Shown here: one piece after another, positions 1-11,730 of the stretch
How positions within the stretch are numbered: the first letter of the stretch is position 1
Layout: each line of letters opens with the position of its first letter
Origin: Epiperipatus broadwayi
Taxonomy: Eukaryota; Onychophora; Udeonychophora; Euonychophora; Peripatidae
DNA length: 64,000 nt
Direction of reading: 5' to 3'
NCBI GenBank assembly: GCA_028023455.1
Contig: JAQFVV010000037.1
Location: forward strand, 372,001 to 436,000
The notes under the pieces: model-generated
Database searches by the model: none
What the model was told of the DNA's origin: nothing
What the model saw: the letters and a program-made list of their open reading frames with translations, nothing else
Position numbers and translations under genes: made by a program

Positions 1-194
1 TACTTCATCTTTTTTAAGAACAACTCTTTGCAGAAATAAAGATCAAATGGAATCTTTAATAGACATAGAAAGGCTTTAAAATTAATGAACAAACAGCTAA
101 ACAGGAATGGATAGAGATTAAAATCATCACCTTAAAAAGAAATTGCCAGATTTTATGAACAAATTCTGAAGGAATTAACTAGTATATATATGGA
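1..194. other. AT-rich sequence before the first LINE
   Basis: No feature is recognised. The LINE reading frame that follows becomes recognisable only from about position 195, so the left boundary of that copy lies in or near this stretch. Confidence 0.4.
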
Positions 195-3067
195 GTAAAA
201 AGTGGAAGAACAACTGTTGAGATTGATAGTATAGCGAACAAAGTGGCAAGATTGGTTATTCAACTTAATAGCAGATACCAAATGCAGATAATTCAGGTTT
301 ATGCCCCAATAAGTTTGCATGATGATGAAGTAGTAGATGATTTTTATATGGATGTACAAAAGGCTTTTGATCAGACCAAACAACCATTTAAAATTATCAT
401 GGGAGACTTTAATGTTAGAATTGATAAACAATTGAAAGATGAAAGTGCTGTAGGTAAATTTGGTAACAGAAATGAGAGAGGATATAGATTTGTGGAATAT
501 GCAGAAAAAGAAAAACTTTATATTATAAATTCTTTTTTTGAAAAATATTAAAAGGAAATGAACATGAAAGCATCCAAATGAAAGTACAGCAGAATTGGAT
601 TTTATTTTGACTAATAGAAAATATATATTTCAAGATTAAGTAATAAATTATATATTTATGCTTTACGCTTGTTCAAATTATAATAATATTAAATAGTGCT
701 ATCATACTTATAACGTAAAGCTATATAAATTAATAGCAATTAATCAATTAAAACGGCTTAGCACTTTCGAGAAAATGTATTTCTCATAATCATAGCCTGT
801 TATGATTCATTCATTGGAATCATTCTATATGTATAATATGCAAACTTTATGCAAATGAGTCAATTAGGTAAAGGACGCTTACTTCGTAGCAGAAGACTCC
901 ACCATTAATCATAAAGAAGCATGTTTTGCATAGAGTTTGCATGTTATACATATAGAATGATTCCAATGAATGAGTCATAACAGGCTATGATTAAGAGAAA
1001 TACATTTTCTCGAAAGCAGTAAGCCATTTTAAATGATTAATTGCTATTAATTGATATACCTTTATGTTGTAAGTGTGATAGCACTATTTAATATTATTGT
1101 ATTTCAAGATTGTAATGTTCTTAATAAATTCCACACAGGAAATGATCATCAGCATGTTAATGCAAAACTAGAGATAAAAACTATTAAGAAAAACAACATC
1201 CATAATTGATATTCCTAATCTTCAGAAACTCTTTAATAAATTTACATTAGAACTTACGAATCATTTTCAAATACTAGCAGATTTTGAACGACTCAGATTT
1301 GAATGAAAATAGTAGAAAAAATATATACTTTTAAAAAACTGCAACAAAGATAACTGGTAGAAAAAAGCAATTGACAAATAAAATTTCTATTGAGACTAGA
1401 GAATTTATGAAGAAAAGAATGAAAAAAAGTATAATTGTGAATTAGCAAGGAAAACTATAGAAAAGAATAAAAGTCTCAAGAGTGTAAAACAACATTTTGG
1501 TATTGGTAAAAAACTTATATCTGCAATAAGAAAAAAAGATGGAACTATTACTAATAAGGGAGGTGATATCATGAAATGGGTAAAAGAGTTCTATTAAGAA
1601 TTACATAGTAATAAAGAACAAGTACCTCCAACAACTGAATTGCCCAGGATTTTAAATGAAGAAGTGAGACATGCAATTAAATTTATGAAGAAGGAAAAAG
1701 TTCTAGGTAGTGATGGAATTATAACTAATATCTTAAAAGAAGCAGGTAAAAAAATAGAAAATTTTTTGGCAAAGTTATGTATTAGATGTCTAAATGATAA
1801 AGATGTACAAGATGATTGGAAGAATGCAATATTAATATTTTAAAAAGGTGAGAAAGAAGATATTAGAAATTACAGACCTATCAATCTAGAGAGAACTTTG
1901 GATTTCAACAAATCAAAAAAAACAAGATGGATTTAAGAGGTTTTAGTACAATGGATCATATCCAAGTTTTGAGAGAAGTTATAGAAAGAACCAACGAATA
2001 TGAGTTGTCATTATGTTTTGGATTTGTAGATTATGAAAAGGCATTTGATTCTATAAGCATTTCTTCAGTGATAAAAGCATTGGATCATCAGGGTATAGAC
2101 CCAGAATATTGTCATATTCTAAAGAATATTTATAAAAATACAGCAACAATTAGATTACATAATGATACTAGGAAGGTTAACATTAAGAAGATAAGACAGG
2201 GTGACTCCAAATCTCCAAAATGTTTTGCAGCAGTGCTGCAAAAAGTATTTTGTGGATTAAAATGAGAAGCTAAAAGAATAAAAGTAAATAGAGACTACTT
2301 AAGTCATTTAGATTTTGCAGATAATGCATTTTGCAAATAACGCTTCAGAGCTTCAGGCAATGTTGCAGGAGTTATCAGATGAAAGTAAGAAAGTAGGACT
2401 AAAGGTAAACGTTAAAAAGTCTAAAGTAATGTTCAATCGATTTTCTCAAAAATGAAAATAAAGATTGATAATGATAAGTTAGAAGATAACAACTACAAAT
2501 ATCTTGCTCAGATTATTGCTACAGATGGAAACATAATGGATAAAATTAATCATAGAATTAAACTTAGTTGAAATGCTTTTGGTAGAAATAACTTAATATT
2601 AAAATGAAATATATCTATGTGTTTGAAAAGGAAGATTTTTAATAAATGTGTTTTACCAGTTCTTACTTATGGATCTGAGACTTGGACACTTAATAGAAGA
2701 GCAATACAAAGACTTCAGACTACTCAAAAAAGTATGGAAAGATGCATGTTAGTAGTAATTAGAAGAGATCAAAAATACAATACATGGGTAAGAGGATAAA
2801 CAGGTGTTACTGATATCATTCAAAGGATTAAAAGACTAAAGAGGAGTTGTGCTGGACGTATTGCTAGAAGAGATGAAAGTAAATGAAAAATTGAAATATT
2901 AAACTGGATTCCAAGAGACTGTAAAAGATCTAGAAAAAGACAACATATGAGATGGATGGATGAAGTAGTGTGAAGAGATGATATGGAGAAGACAGGCTAG
3001 AGATCAGAAAAAATGGATTGAACTAGTAGAGTCCATTCTGCAATGGATTGATAATGGTTGATGATGA
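195..3067 (+). pseudogene. RTE-type LINE copy 1 (endonuclease/reverse transcriptase), broken
   Basis: Remnant of a non-LTR retrotransposon whose protein nicked target DNA with an apurinic-type endonuclease and copied its RNA by target-primed reverse transcription. Visible pieces in order: endonuclease part with a GDFN motif near 402, the segment NERGYRFVEYAEKEKLYI near 470-520, the RT entry region near 1640-1840, RT motif A as FVDYEKAFDS near 2025, a QGDS motif near 2200, and a C-terminal YGSETWT segment near 2670. The copy ends in a TGATGATGA-like tail at about 3056-3066, as RTE elements do. It lacks the N-terminal endonuclease, has many stops and frameshifts, lost about 50 nt between RT motifs near 1890, and is split by a fold-back insertion at 638-1099. 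It is close in sequence to the copy at 12.45-15.2 kb. RTE assignment rests on protein pattern and tail. Confidence 0.85.
626..1111. mobile_element. Fold-back element FB1 with 12-bp target-site duplication
   Basis: A 462-nt insertion (638-1099) splits LINE copy 1. It is flanked by the direct repeat TATTTCAAGATT at 626-637 and 1100-1111, which occurs once at the equivalent place in the other LINE copy. The left 43 nt (638-681) are unpaired leader. Then come inverted arms at 682-855 and 925-1099, about 90 percent identical, around a loop of about 70 nt. No protein is encoded. Each arm holds a hairpin with GAGAAA and TTTCTC followed by GAAA, which loosely recalls a hammerhead, but the CUGAUGA box is not intact. 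I infer insertion as an RNA-derived copy because of the long duplication and the one-sided leader. Confidence 0.85.
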
Positions 3068-3329
3068 TAGAACATAGAAAACAATAAATATAGAGATGCC
3101 ATCAAAGACACAAATAGTGAGTTTTAGAAACTATAAAGGTGAAAGACTAGACACAATAGAAGCAAATAGAAAGACTTTCAAATGTACAATTTTAAAATAT
3201 TTATGCATAATCTTAAAAAAATATTCAATATTAAAAAGGCAGATGAATAAATAAAAGACAGAACAAGAATTAAATATGACTAAAAACCAAATGATAAATC
3301 TAATAACTCATTTACACTTGAATATGTAT

Positions 3330-3560
3330 ATACAACTTGTTTGAAATTAAAATATCTCTTAATTTGAACCCAAAAGAAATGTATATTCCAAGTGATCTCT
3401 GGAGAAATTTTAAAATATGGTGAAATGTTAGCCTCAAAACTATTGGAATGCCATAAAATTATGCTGTCATAGGGATGTTTCTATTATTCCAATTTATAAA
3501 AATAAGAGACACCCAGCAATAAACTGTGTGAAATATCACCTCTAACCATTCATTACAGAT
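3330..3560 (+). pseudogene. LINE reverse transcriptase scrap
   Basis: Different frames give the pieces SGEILKYGEMLASKLLE and, after a frameshift, VSIIPIYKNKRHPAINC. This matches the N-terminal finger region of many LINE reverse transcriptases (EI.KYGG...LA, then IPIYKNKGD...C.NYRGISL). It resembles the LINE at 47-49 kb more than the flanking RTE copy. The piece is too short and broken to assign to a clade. Confidence 0.45.
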
Positions 3561-3766
3561 TTTATTTAAACAGTTATTTCCAGTTATACATGAGCTTTTT
3601 TTTTGATAGATAAATACAAAAAAAAAAAAAAAGGCATGAGCAAAGAAGTAATTTATTTACATATACATTTAAGGGATTTGAACTCAGACTTTCAAGCTCT
3701 CTATATCTTTCCAATCCCCAATCCATCTTATACAACTGATACACATGACCACATACTTATGAAAAA

Positions 3767-3834
3767 GATAAATGGTCTCCAATATACGTATTTCGTGCTG
3801 AACCAAAACTCATCAGTTGGTCCAGATCACCATC
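3767..3834 (-). ncRNA. Type I hammerhead ribozyme, family A, copy 1
   Basis: Read on the minus strand. CTGATGA lies at 3816-3810, stem II starts GTTTTGG and ends CAGCAC, GAAA is at 3794-3791, followed by ATACGTAT as a tiny stem III and an AUA cleavage triplet, with the cut predicted between 3783 and 3782. Stem I pairs CCAA with TTGG, then ATGGT with ACCAT after an internal loop. That outer helix differs from the AUAAUC/GAUUAU pairs of the copies near 63.5 kb, so pairing is kept while sequence changes. Stem II has one mismatch compared with the GTGCTG/CAGCAC consensus. All conserved core bases are present. Such short stem III hammerheads usually act as dimers. Confidence 0.7.
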
Positions 3835-4008
3835 TTCCACACATATATACAATCAGTGCTCAATTTATATAAAGACAGCAAATCTTCAAATTTTAATAGA
3901 CAAGCTTCAATCTTTTCCATCTTCTAACTCCTGAGTCATCCATATCATTGAAAATCCAAGGATGAAACACTCAAAGCCCTTGTTGATGCTAATATTATTG
4001 TCATGCCC

Positions 4009-4079
4009 ATGTTTTTTTTTTTAATTGTTATAGCATCGGCCAGGACGCGAACCCTGACCTCTCGATTGTCATGCAAGAC
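4009..4079 (-). mobile_element. 5'-truncated tRNA-derived SINE, family S1
   Basis: On the minus strand it reads CGAGAGGTCAGGGTTCGCGT and on to GATGCTATAACA and an A-rich tail, matching the copies at 35.6, 52.5 and 62.0 kb. The flanks TGTCATGCCC (3999-4008) and TGTCATGACC (4080-4089) are a likely target-site duplication. It sits between the two arms of the family A inverted dimer. Confidence 0.65.
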
Positions 4080-4148
4080 TGTCATGACCTTAAGTTTGAA
4101 GATTTGCGCTTTTAATATAAACTGAGAACTGATTACATATGTGTGGGA

Positions 4149-4216
4149 GATGATTATCTGGACCAATTGATGAGTGCTAGTCCAGCATGAAAGACGTATA
4201 TTGGAGATCATTTATC
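4149..4216 (+). ncRNA. Type I hammerhead ribozyme, family A, copy 2 (core-mutated)
   Basis: Same fold as copy 1 on the opposite strand. Stem II is GTGCTAGTCCAGCAT, GAAA lies at 4189-4192, and stem I pairs CCAA/TTGG and ATGAT/ATCAT. The core box begins TTGATGA at 4167-4173, so the invariant C3 is U. Cleavage is expected to be lost. Confidence 0.65.
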
Positions 4217-4308
4217 TTTTTCACATTATGTCATCATATGTATAGGTTATATAAGATTGATTGGATAGGTATAGGGAACTTGAAAATCTGAGTTCAAATC
4301 CCTTATAA

Positions 4309-5795
4309 TTATATTAAGTTGAGTATAGACATATATTTAAATATATATATATATAGCTTTATTATCTGATAAAGGCATTTGACTACTGTAAGTCAGAAAG
4401 ATTTGTGGAAATGTTTGAAAATAGCTGGTTAACCATAGAAATTTATTCATAAAAGTTGCTACATGATAATATAGTCTGGAAATATTATTATGAGTGGAAA
4501 AAAACACTGATGTATTTGAAATATAGTTGATGTTAAACAAAGGCATATATTAGCCCCATCTTTCTTTTCTAAATTAAAATGATCTTACATATAATCTCTT
4601 TAGTGTTCAATTTATTTCAATAAAATATACTTCTCTTTTTTGCATTTTTTAAAAAGCAATTTCATTTTATCCTTCAGCTGAACCTGCGGTCCTCATCAGA
4701 GATCTGTAAATATATATTTTTTTGTTTTATATTATAATAATACTGTCATGCAATGTTGTATAATAAAATATTATTTGCAGATATTTGACTAAAATTGCAA
4801 GTTCAGTTGAAACCTAAGGAAATATTAAATTACTTTAAAAAGGTGACAAAACAAGAGAAATGGTTTATTAAATTAAAATTATCTAATATTAGTCAAACAT
4901 TTAATGCCATCTAATTTATCATAAAAATGCATAATGCTGGGAATGATTGAGAATGATAGAAAAAAAAAAGCTGTATCATTATAATAATAAATGTGTCATT
5001 GAGGAGCCTGAAAAATCAAATAGATAATAGTTTATTCAGAAGAAATGCCATTTAGATTTATTTTAAATCCTATTAGCATTTACTTTTATTAATCCTATAA
5101 GAATTTCTTCTTATTTCTGGAATCAATATTTAATATTTTCCTGAAATTACTGCTAACAAAGACCACTTGCACATTTATTAAAGACATGAGCCCTTTAACA
5201 TAAAATACAAATATCAGATTCTGTGTTCCTTATATTTAATAGACTTTTACTTTTTTACATTTTTTATCAAAATAAGCTATATATATATATATTTAGGAGT
5301 GCATGAGAAAATTTGTAATTCATCAGTATTAATTTTAAATGTAAAATGAATTTAGAATCCTAATAAAAAGAATGACTAAATAAATTTTATCCAATATAAT
5401 ATTTAGATACATAATTGATAATGTATTCTAAATGTAATGACAGTAAAATGTTCATAGAAACAAAATAAAATAAACAGAATGAGTACCATTCAGGTAAATA
5501 TTTAAATTTGTAATTCAAATCTAATAGTTGTATTACTATTTCTAAGACAGCAGGAAAAGGAAAAAAGATGACTGCCAGTACCTAACACTGACTCTCCCTC
5601 TTCAAAAATTTCAGGACAATTTTTGCAGTGTGAGATTTGGACATTTTTTACTGCTAATGGGTTGCATGACTAAAAATTTGCCAACCACAGATCTAAAACA
5701 AATTTCATTTACATATCAGTTTTCTTCCTTTAAATAAATAAATTCATTATAGATTGAACTTGAACTATCATCGCAAAGACAATCCAACAATCCAT
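4309..5795. other. AT-rich stretch, no gene seen
   Basis: Contains (TA)n tracts near 4336 and 5278 and one hammerhead-like remnant near 4680. Nothing else is recognised. Confidence 0.5.
4674..4706 (-). other. Hammerhead-like remnant, different stem II
   Basis: The minus strand reads CTCTGATGAGGACC, then GCA, then GGTTC: a complete CUGAUGA box (4699-4693) with a five-pair stem II, one of them G-U. The GAAA box is missing; AGCTGAA follows instead. It may be a decayed ribozyme of another family, or chance. Confidence 0.25.
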
Positions 5796-6036
5796 CTATG
5801 TAATATATAATTCTTAAGCACTCGTTGACTTAGAATTCTGATGAAAAGGTATAATAAACATAAGCTAATTAAATACACTGAGCCAGCTTTCCACAAAACA
5901 TTGCCAGAATCATAGTGATGAATAAAGTTATGCAGTACCGATGTGCTCATATAATTGATGTGCATTTAATTAGGGTTATGTTTATTATACCTTTTCATCA
6001 GAACTCAAAGTCAATGAGTGCTTAAGAATTACATAG
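5796..6036. repeat. Fold-back element with CTGATGA in both arms
   Basis: Inverted arms at 5796-5878 and 5960-6036 pair almost completely, from the outer CTATGTAAT to the inner AATTAAAT. Each arm contains TTCTGATGAAAAGG followed by TAAACAT, which resembles the core of the ribozyme candidate at 38.7 kb (CTGATGAAGG...GAAACAT) with a destroyed stem II. No target-site duplication was found. Confidence 0.7.
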
Positions 6037-8620
6037 TTTTATGAAGAGTTAATACTTTGAGAACTATATAATATTTATACAATGAGATTTTTATGCAATT
6101 TGTGAAATAACATTCAAATTAAAATTTTCTTAACAAAAAATTTTTTTTCTTTATAAATTAAAAATCTCTTTTTCCTGCTTTTCATTATTTTTGCAATTCT
6201 ACATGAGTATGAAATGTGGCAATCTTTTAAGATATTTTGGTCATAGAATGTTGCATCATATTCACGGTTAGCCCTAGATTTCTTTTGCTGCTCCATAAAA
6301 TAACGTTTTAAAGCTGCCTTTCAAATTCCCAAAATCACAAATAAGATCTAATTTCTGGCTAATTTCATGGTCAATTGAAATTATCACAAAACCTTCCAAT
6401 ATTCTTCTAAAATGTAATATACATTTTAATTAGCTTTAGTTTTGAAAAATTACACTTTCCATTTGCAGCCATTACAAATAATGATAGTAACAATTTTAAC
6501 ACTATGGCTGTATATTATAGAAAAGTGATTTTCAATTATATAATATAACTTCTCTATTAGTAGTGGGTTTTCTGGTGCTAAACAGAAAACTAATCTCAAT
6601 TCCTCAAACAGTTCAATGGTATCAATGTTTCTATTTTTTTTTTTTTATGTATTAGAATGACAACTACTTATTTGTTTTGATTTTATTTTTTTAATTGTTT
6701 TGTTCTTGTTCAATTATTTCATTCTGATCATTTGATCTTATTGGTTCGGTCTTTATAAGAAAATTATAAAAAAAAAAAATCATAAATATATTCAATATTA
6801 AATGTTTTTCAATAATAATATTTATAAAAAGTTTTATATAAATTTTTGTAACACACTCAAAAAAGACAGGAGATTGAGTTCACATAGACAATGGAATTGG
6901 AAATAAATGCAAGACAGAAAATATTCTGCTATTACGATATTATGCGATATTAACAGTAATACTAAATGCAAAGTAGTATATTTCTTTAAATGGTTATGAT
7001 TTTTTAAAAATGTACAGCAGAATGCAGTTAATGACATTCTGAAGTTTGGTTTCAATAGAAAACCAACAAATGACTTTTATGACTTACTTATTGTATACTT
7101 TAAGCCAATTACAACACCCATAAAAACTTGCCATTTCACAGTTTTGATCATATTACACAAAAAAAAGTAAAACTCTTTATATATGTAGCTCATTGCAAGG
7201 CAAAGGCTTTTAATAGTGCATCATTAAACTTTGCAACTGTCTGTTGTTGGTGAGGATTCGAGTGTTTTTCCTTCCTTGTTTTATCTTCTAGCTAAAAATC
7301 CCTAGATACCAATGTAATCAGCATACTATATTCAATTTTCCTTTTAGTTTCCATTTTTAAACACTAACTACTGAACTTATATTGGGATAACTCATCAATA
7401 AATTGAACATTTTAGACGAAAATTGGATTTTCATAAAAGTACATCATACTAAAGTACATATAAATATATTGATAAATCTTTATTAATTGTAAATTATTTA
7501 TTTCTTTTTGTTGTTGTTGTTTTCCCTTTTAATTTTTTTTTTACTTTTCTTACTTGTCTTTCAAAACAGGCAAGAAAAAAAAAAAAAAGACAATGGTAAA
7601 TGTTGAATTTAATGAAATACATTAATAAAAAATCACATCCATTGTAAATGATGTATTTTTTCTTATTTTTCATTAAGAAAATGTGCAATCAAAGAACTGA
7701 GTTAGTAACCAAAAATAATAATAATGAGTAAAATGAAAAATTATTATTATTTTAAATTACTGATGATAAATACTGTGAATATCCCAGAGAAAAACTAGAA
7801 AGGTGTTCTGGTTTGCCTCATGTGATTCAAATGAGACTGTAATAATTCAAGGGGTTTGGCTATCATCTTCAGAATTTAGTTTCGATTCATGAACACCTGG
7901 GTGTTTACTCCAGTTATCGAATCGACAGAATGCTTTTCATGGTAATTGATATTTAGCTAATGTCTCATTATAGAAAAAGATTCATTTTTCAATGATGCAT
8001 AAATATTGAAAAACCAATATTTTACTATCTTACAATTTTTTGATGGTAAATGTTAAATAAACTTAATATTTTACTATCATACAAGTATAAATACAAATTT
8101 TTATTTTGAGATTACTTTGTAAAACTAAAAACAAAATAAATTCACATTACAGAAAAATGGTTTATTTCTCAATGATGAACTACAGATAATACCTGTTCAA
8201 TTTTTGCAAACTGTTTTAGAATTACTACATAAAAAATTATTACAAAAAAAAAAAAAAACTACTATTTTATTTAACTACAGATGTTCTAAAAGTACAAATT
8301 TATGATCTATTCTTGACCTCCCCTCTTGGACATATTTATTTTTAGAATGTATAAAAATATAGTTTCCATTATTTACAACTTAAAATATGCATTAATGTCT
8401 AAAGTAAGCTGAATTTTCAATTTATCAATAAATTATTCCAGTATGTGTTCAGAAATTCCTGCAGTTTTTAAAAGCAGAAACTAAATGGAAAATGGATTGT
8501 AGTACACTGAATATCAGTACTAAATAGCTAGACACCCATTTACTGATCAATGTTAGCAATTTTCAAGTATTTAAATCATAGAATGTTTACATTATATTAT
8601 AAAGTTTGCTGGCTAAGGGG
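6037..8620. other. AT-rich stretch, no gene seen
   Basis: Poly-A and poly-T runs and short microsatellites only. No frame, repeat pair or RNA fold stood out. Confidence 0.5.
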
Positions 8621-8629
8621 TCTGTGTTG

Positions 8630-8712
8630 ACAAAATATCAAGTTTACTCATTTTGGATTTGAACTCATATCATGGGAAACATTTTATGTACAGTTACTTA
8701 CCTAAAGGCTAA
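8630..8712 (-). mobile_element. tRNA-derived SINE head, weak
   Basis: The minus strand shows AGTGGTTAGCCTTTAGG as an A-box-like part and GAGTTCAAATCC as a good B box about 40 nt later, the spacing of a Pol III promoter. There is no cloverleaf. Family is uncertain. Confidence 0.4.
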
Positions 8713-9713
8713 CCACTTCTTAATACTACTCAATCTAGAATCTCACTGTTTTAAAAATACTGTTAATTAAAAACTTTACCAAGTATTTTACAATATTAAG
8801 ATATTAGACTTTAATTTTCTTTTATAATCAGAGCTATGGTTTTTTACTAACCAATCTAGATTTATTCTAAAACATAATAAAATGTAAATAATCAAATGCT
8901 TTGTTGCTCAAGAGGTCATATTATACTTAAGCATGAGATTTGACAGATTAATATTTAATTCAGGAACTTTTAAAAATCGCTTATGCAACTTTATTTCTGC
9001 GATAAAGTTCAAAAAAATGTTAACAAGATATAATTCACCATACCTTTTGGTATAGTTAGTTGTAATAGTGGCCTTGGGTTGCCTACTTGAAAAGATCATA
9101 AACTTGCTATGTTAATTTTATTTAACGGAATTTTAATCCAACATGGGCATGATATTGAAATACGTTAATTACTAAGGTATTAATTAGTCTATAAAATATA
9201 AGGAAATTAACAATAAAATTGATTTTATATATACACACTCATAAAAAAACAACAACAACCGTAATTTCTACGACAATCAAAACATTTCAATTACGTCTTT
9301 TCTTTTTTTTTTTTAATATTACATTTAAACATGATTAATGTATTTCTAAAAAAAAACACAACATAATGCACAAGAGAATAATTAGGTAATTAAATTATTA
9401 TCCAGTTTACAAACAAGAACAATTTATTCAGGCTTTGAGTATAAAAAAAAAAAAAAAGTAATAAACCACGATTAAAAAAAGAGAGACGTAAAGACTTCAT
9501 TTTTCCTCATTCATTAATAAAACAGTCAATAAATTTGAAACTTAAAAAAAAAAATACTTACTCTCATAAAAAAGTACTTACAGTTTTCAAATTTATATTT
9601 ATTCTAAAAGTAAATCGCAAAGTTTACTATTTTTAAAAATGTACTCAGTATTATCGACGACAAAAGATTATTGAGAGAGGGGCGAAAGACAGTTCTTTTC
9701 ATGCCCTAGTTGA
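8713..9713. other. AT-rich stretch, no gene seen
   Basis: Several A/T homopolymers; nothing recognised. Confidence 0.5.
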
Positions 9714-9930
9714 TCACATGTCCAACCCTCTAGATAACACTGTCAGCACCATCAAAACCAACTGCCAGTAGATAAATGAGTCATAAAACTTTGTAAAAAC
9801 TCTCTGCCCTCCCAGATCAGTTACGGCAGAATGCAGAACCAAAACATTATGATCTCTAAACTTTCCAAATGTTTGAAGGTATGCAGTGGATGAAATTAAG
9901 ACTCGTTCATAAGAAATGCAAAAAGACACC
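9714..9930 (-). other. Unrecognised open segment of raised GC content
   Basis: The minus strand stays open for over 70 codons with composition clearly less AT-rich than its surroundings; it includes the stretch NVLVLHSAVTDLGGQRVF and ends at a stop at 9714. No ATG opens the frame and no good splice acceptor precedes it. It could be a decayed exon or a piece of a transposon protein. I do not recognise the family. Confidence 0.25.
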
Positions 9931-9959
9931 TTGATTAAAATATCAAGTATTGCCAATCA

Positions 9960-11730
9960 AAATATTTCACGTTTGTTATCACCAAAGTGCATAACGGTAT
10001 ATACTACGTAAAAAAAAAAAACGCATTCTAAAAAAAAAAAAAACAGCTTTTAGAAAACAAGTAGAATATAGAATGCCCCCCTCCCTCCATTGTACGCGAG
10101 TGTATTTTAATTCCATTATATTTAAATTTGATCTCTTTTGGCTAGCTGCCCAGAACAAAGTGGAAAAGCTTGGAGAAATCTCGAAGATGCCAAAAATAAA
10201 TATTTAATTCTCTCTTTTTTAAATATTTCTAGTTCAAAATAACAATAAAAGGAGCAAAATACTACCAAGTAATCAAAGTGTATAAACCATATATTAAAAA
10301 TGTATGTGCTTATATGTAACTATGTTAATGACATAATGTTAATAAGCAATGGTTAGCATAAGAAAGGTTTACTGAATAATCACTTCCAATATATTTCAAC
10401 TATTTCAAGATCAAGATCAAGTGGTTTTCATCAAATTAATAGTGGAAGAGTAGAACAACTACCTATATGGTTGTCAAAAAGTAAATAAAATCAGTCGTAT
10501 TACCACTTTAAATCCATGTTTCTCATATATGGCTGAATCATGAAAATTATTTCAACACTTCAGAAGTAAAACATCCAAAAGACTATTACATCAGCATCAT
10601 TAGTTATCTCCCAAAGGACAAGAACTCAACACCTTAGATGGTTACCAAGAATTTTTAACTCTTGCTTTCATCTTAAAAAAATTGTATTTGCAGATTTATG
10701 ATATATGCATGAATCCCATTAATTTCAGTAAAACTATAAAAAGCAAAAACTTCATTCATAGACATCTCTTACTATATGACTGGGAATAGAGAATTAGTCT
10801 TCTGAGCAAAAGAGAAAAAATAGTAAAAAAAAAAAAAGGAAAATGATTTTACTGGATCTAACGTCATCAAAAGAAAGATTCAAATTACACCTGATAATGA
10901 CTATGTATATACAGGAAAAAAATTCATGATGCAAATAACATTGCATTTGCAACTCAAGGATTTTCTCTCTAAAGAAAGTGGAAGATTATCAAAGTAACCG
11001 GCAAAAAATTTAAGTAGGTCACCTTAATAATAATAATAAGAAAAAAAAATATTTTTTAAGCCCAAAATTAAGTAAGCACACAACCTATTTAAATATCACA
11101 ATGGATCATAAATAATCCCATTAGAAATATCTCATTAATTACTAAGATTGCACCAGCATGAATATGTATGTTTAGTTCTCTCCCTGAAGGCAAGTGGAAA
11201 TAATTAATTATAATAATGCACTCCAAGAGTTAATCCATGATCATTGTCAGTGACAGTTTATCAATGTTTGCCACAATCTAAAACAATTTATTTTAGAAGC
11301 TCTGTACTTAGTAAATCATAAACTTTGATTAGCTTTTACATGATTTATGATACACATGATCCAAAAAATCAATAAAATCCTATAGTGCACTCTTGAGTCA
11401 CCTCTTGGCCTTTAAAAAAAAGCATTTCAAATAATTGTGCCACAGGAAGACAGTTTTAATATCTACTTGATTTCATAAAATATAAGACAATCTTTAAAGA
11501 AAATATATATAAAACTATAAGTATAGCAATTTCATGGCATAACATTAATTCCAATTTACTTGATATAAAATCCCAAAGCCTTCTTAAGATAATGGAAAAA
11601 TTTGAATAACACTACAGGAAAAAGATATAAAAAATAAGATAATCAAGCTATAAACTTAAGAATAAACTCTTATAGGAAATTACAGGTGAAAAACTGCTTT
11701 TAACTTGATACAAAAATATTGAATTTACCA
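9960..11730. other. AT-rich stretch, no gene seen
   Basis: Poly-A runs and short degenerate open stretches only. I could not confirm any LINE motif here. Confidence 0.5.

Larger units (their letters stand above)
3660..4308. mobile_element. Inverted dimer of hammerhead family A units
   Basis: The left arm (about 3660-3895) and right arm (about 4083-4308) are inverted copies. Both carry a family A hammerhead, and the shared sequence runs on to an outer end reading GAGTTCAAATCCC, which resembles a Pol III B box. The two units point away from each other: left unit on the minus strand, right unit on the plus strand. The spacer between them contains a truncated tRNA-derived SINE that inserted later. 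This is the clearest family A element in the window. Inverted pairing of ribozyme-bearing units is known from Penelope-like elements; attribution to that class is inference. Confidence 0.7.

Noticed and set aside
682-1099. Hammerhead-like GAGAAA...TTTCTCGAAAG in the arms of FB1, with GGCT and AGCC as possible stem I
   Set aside because: The box before stem II is ATGATTATGA or ATGATTAAGA, three bases too long and lacking C3 and G5. Not called as a ribozyme.
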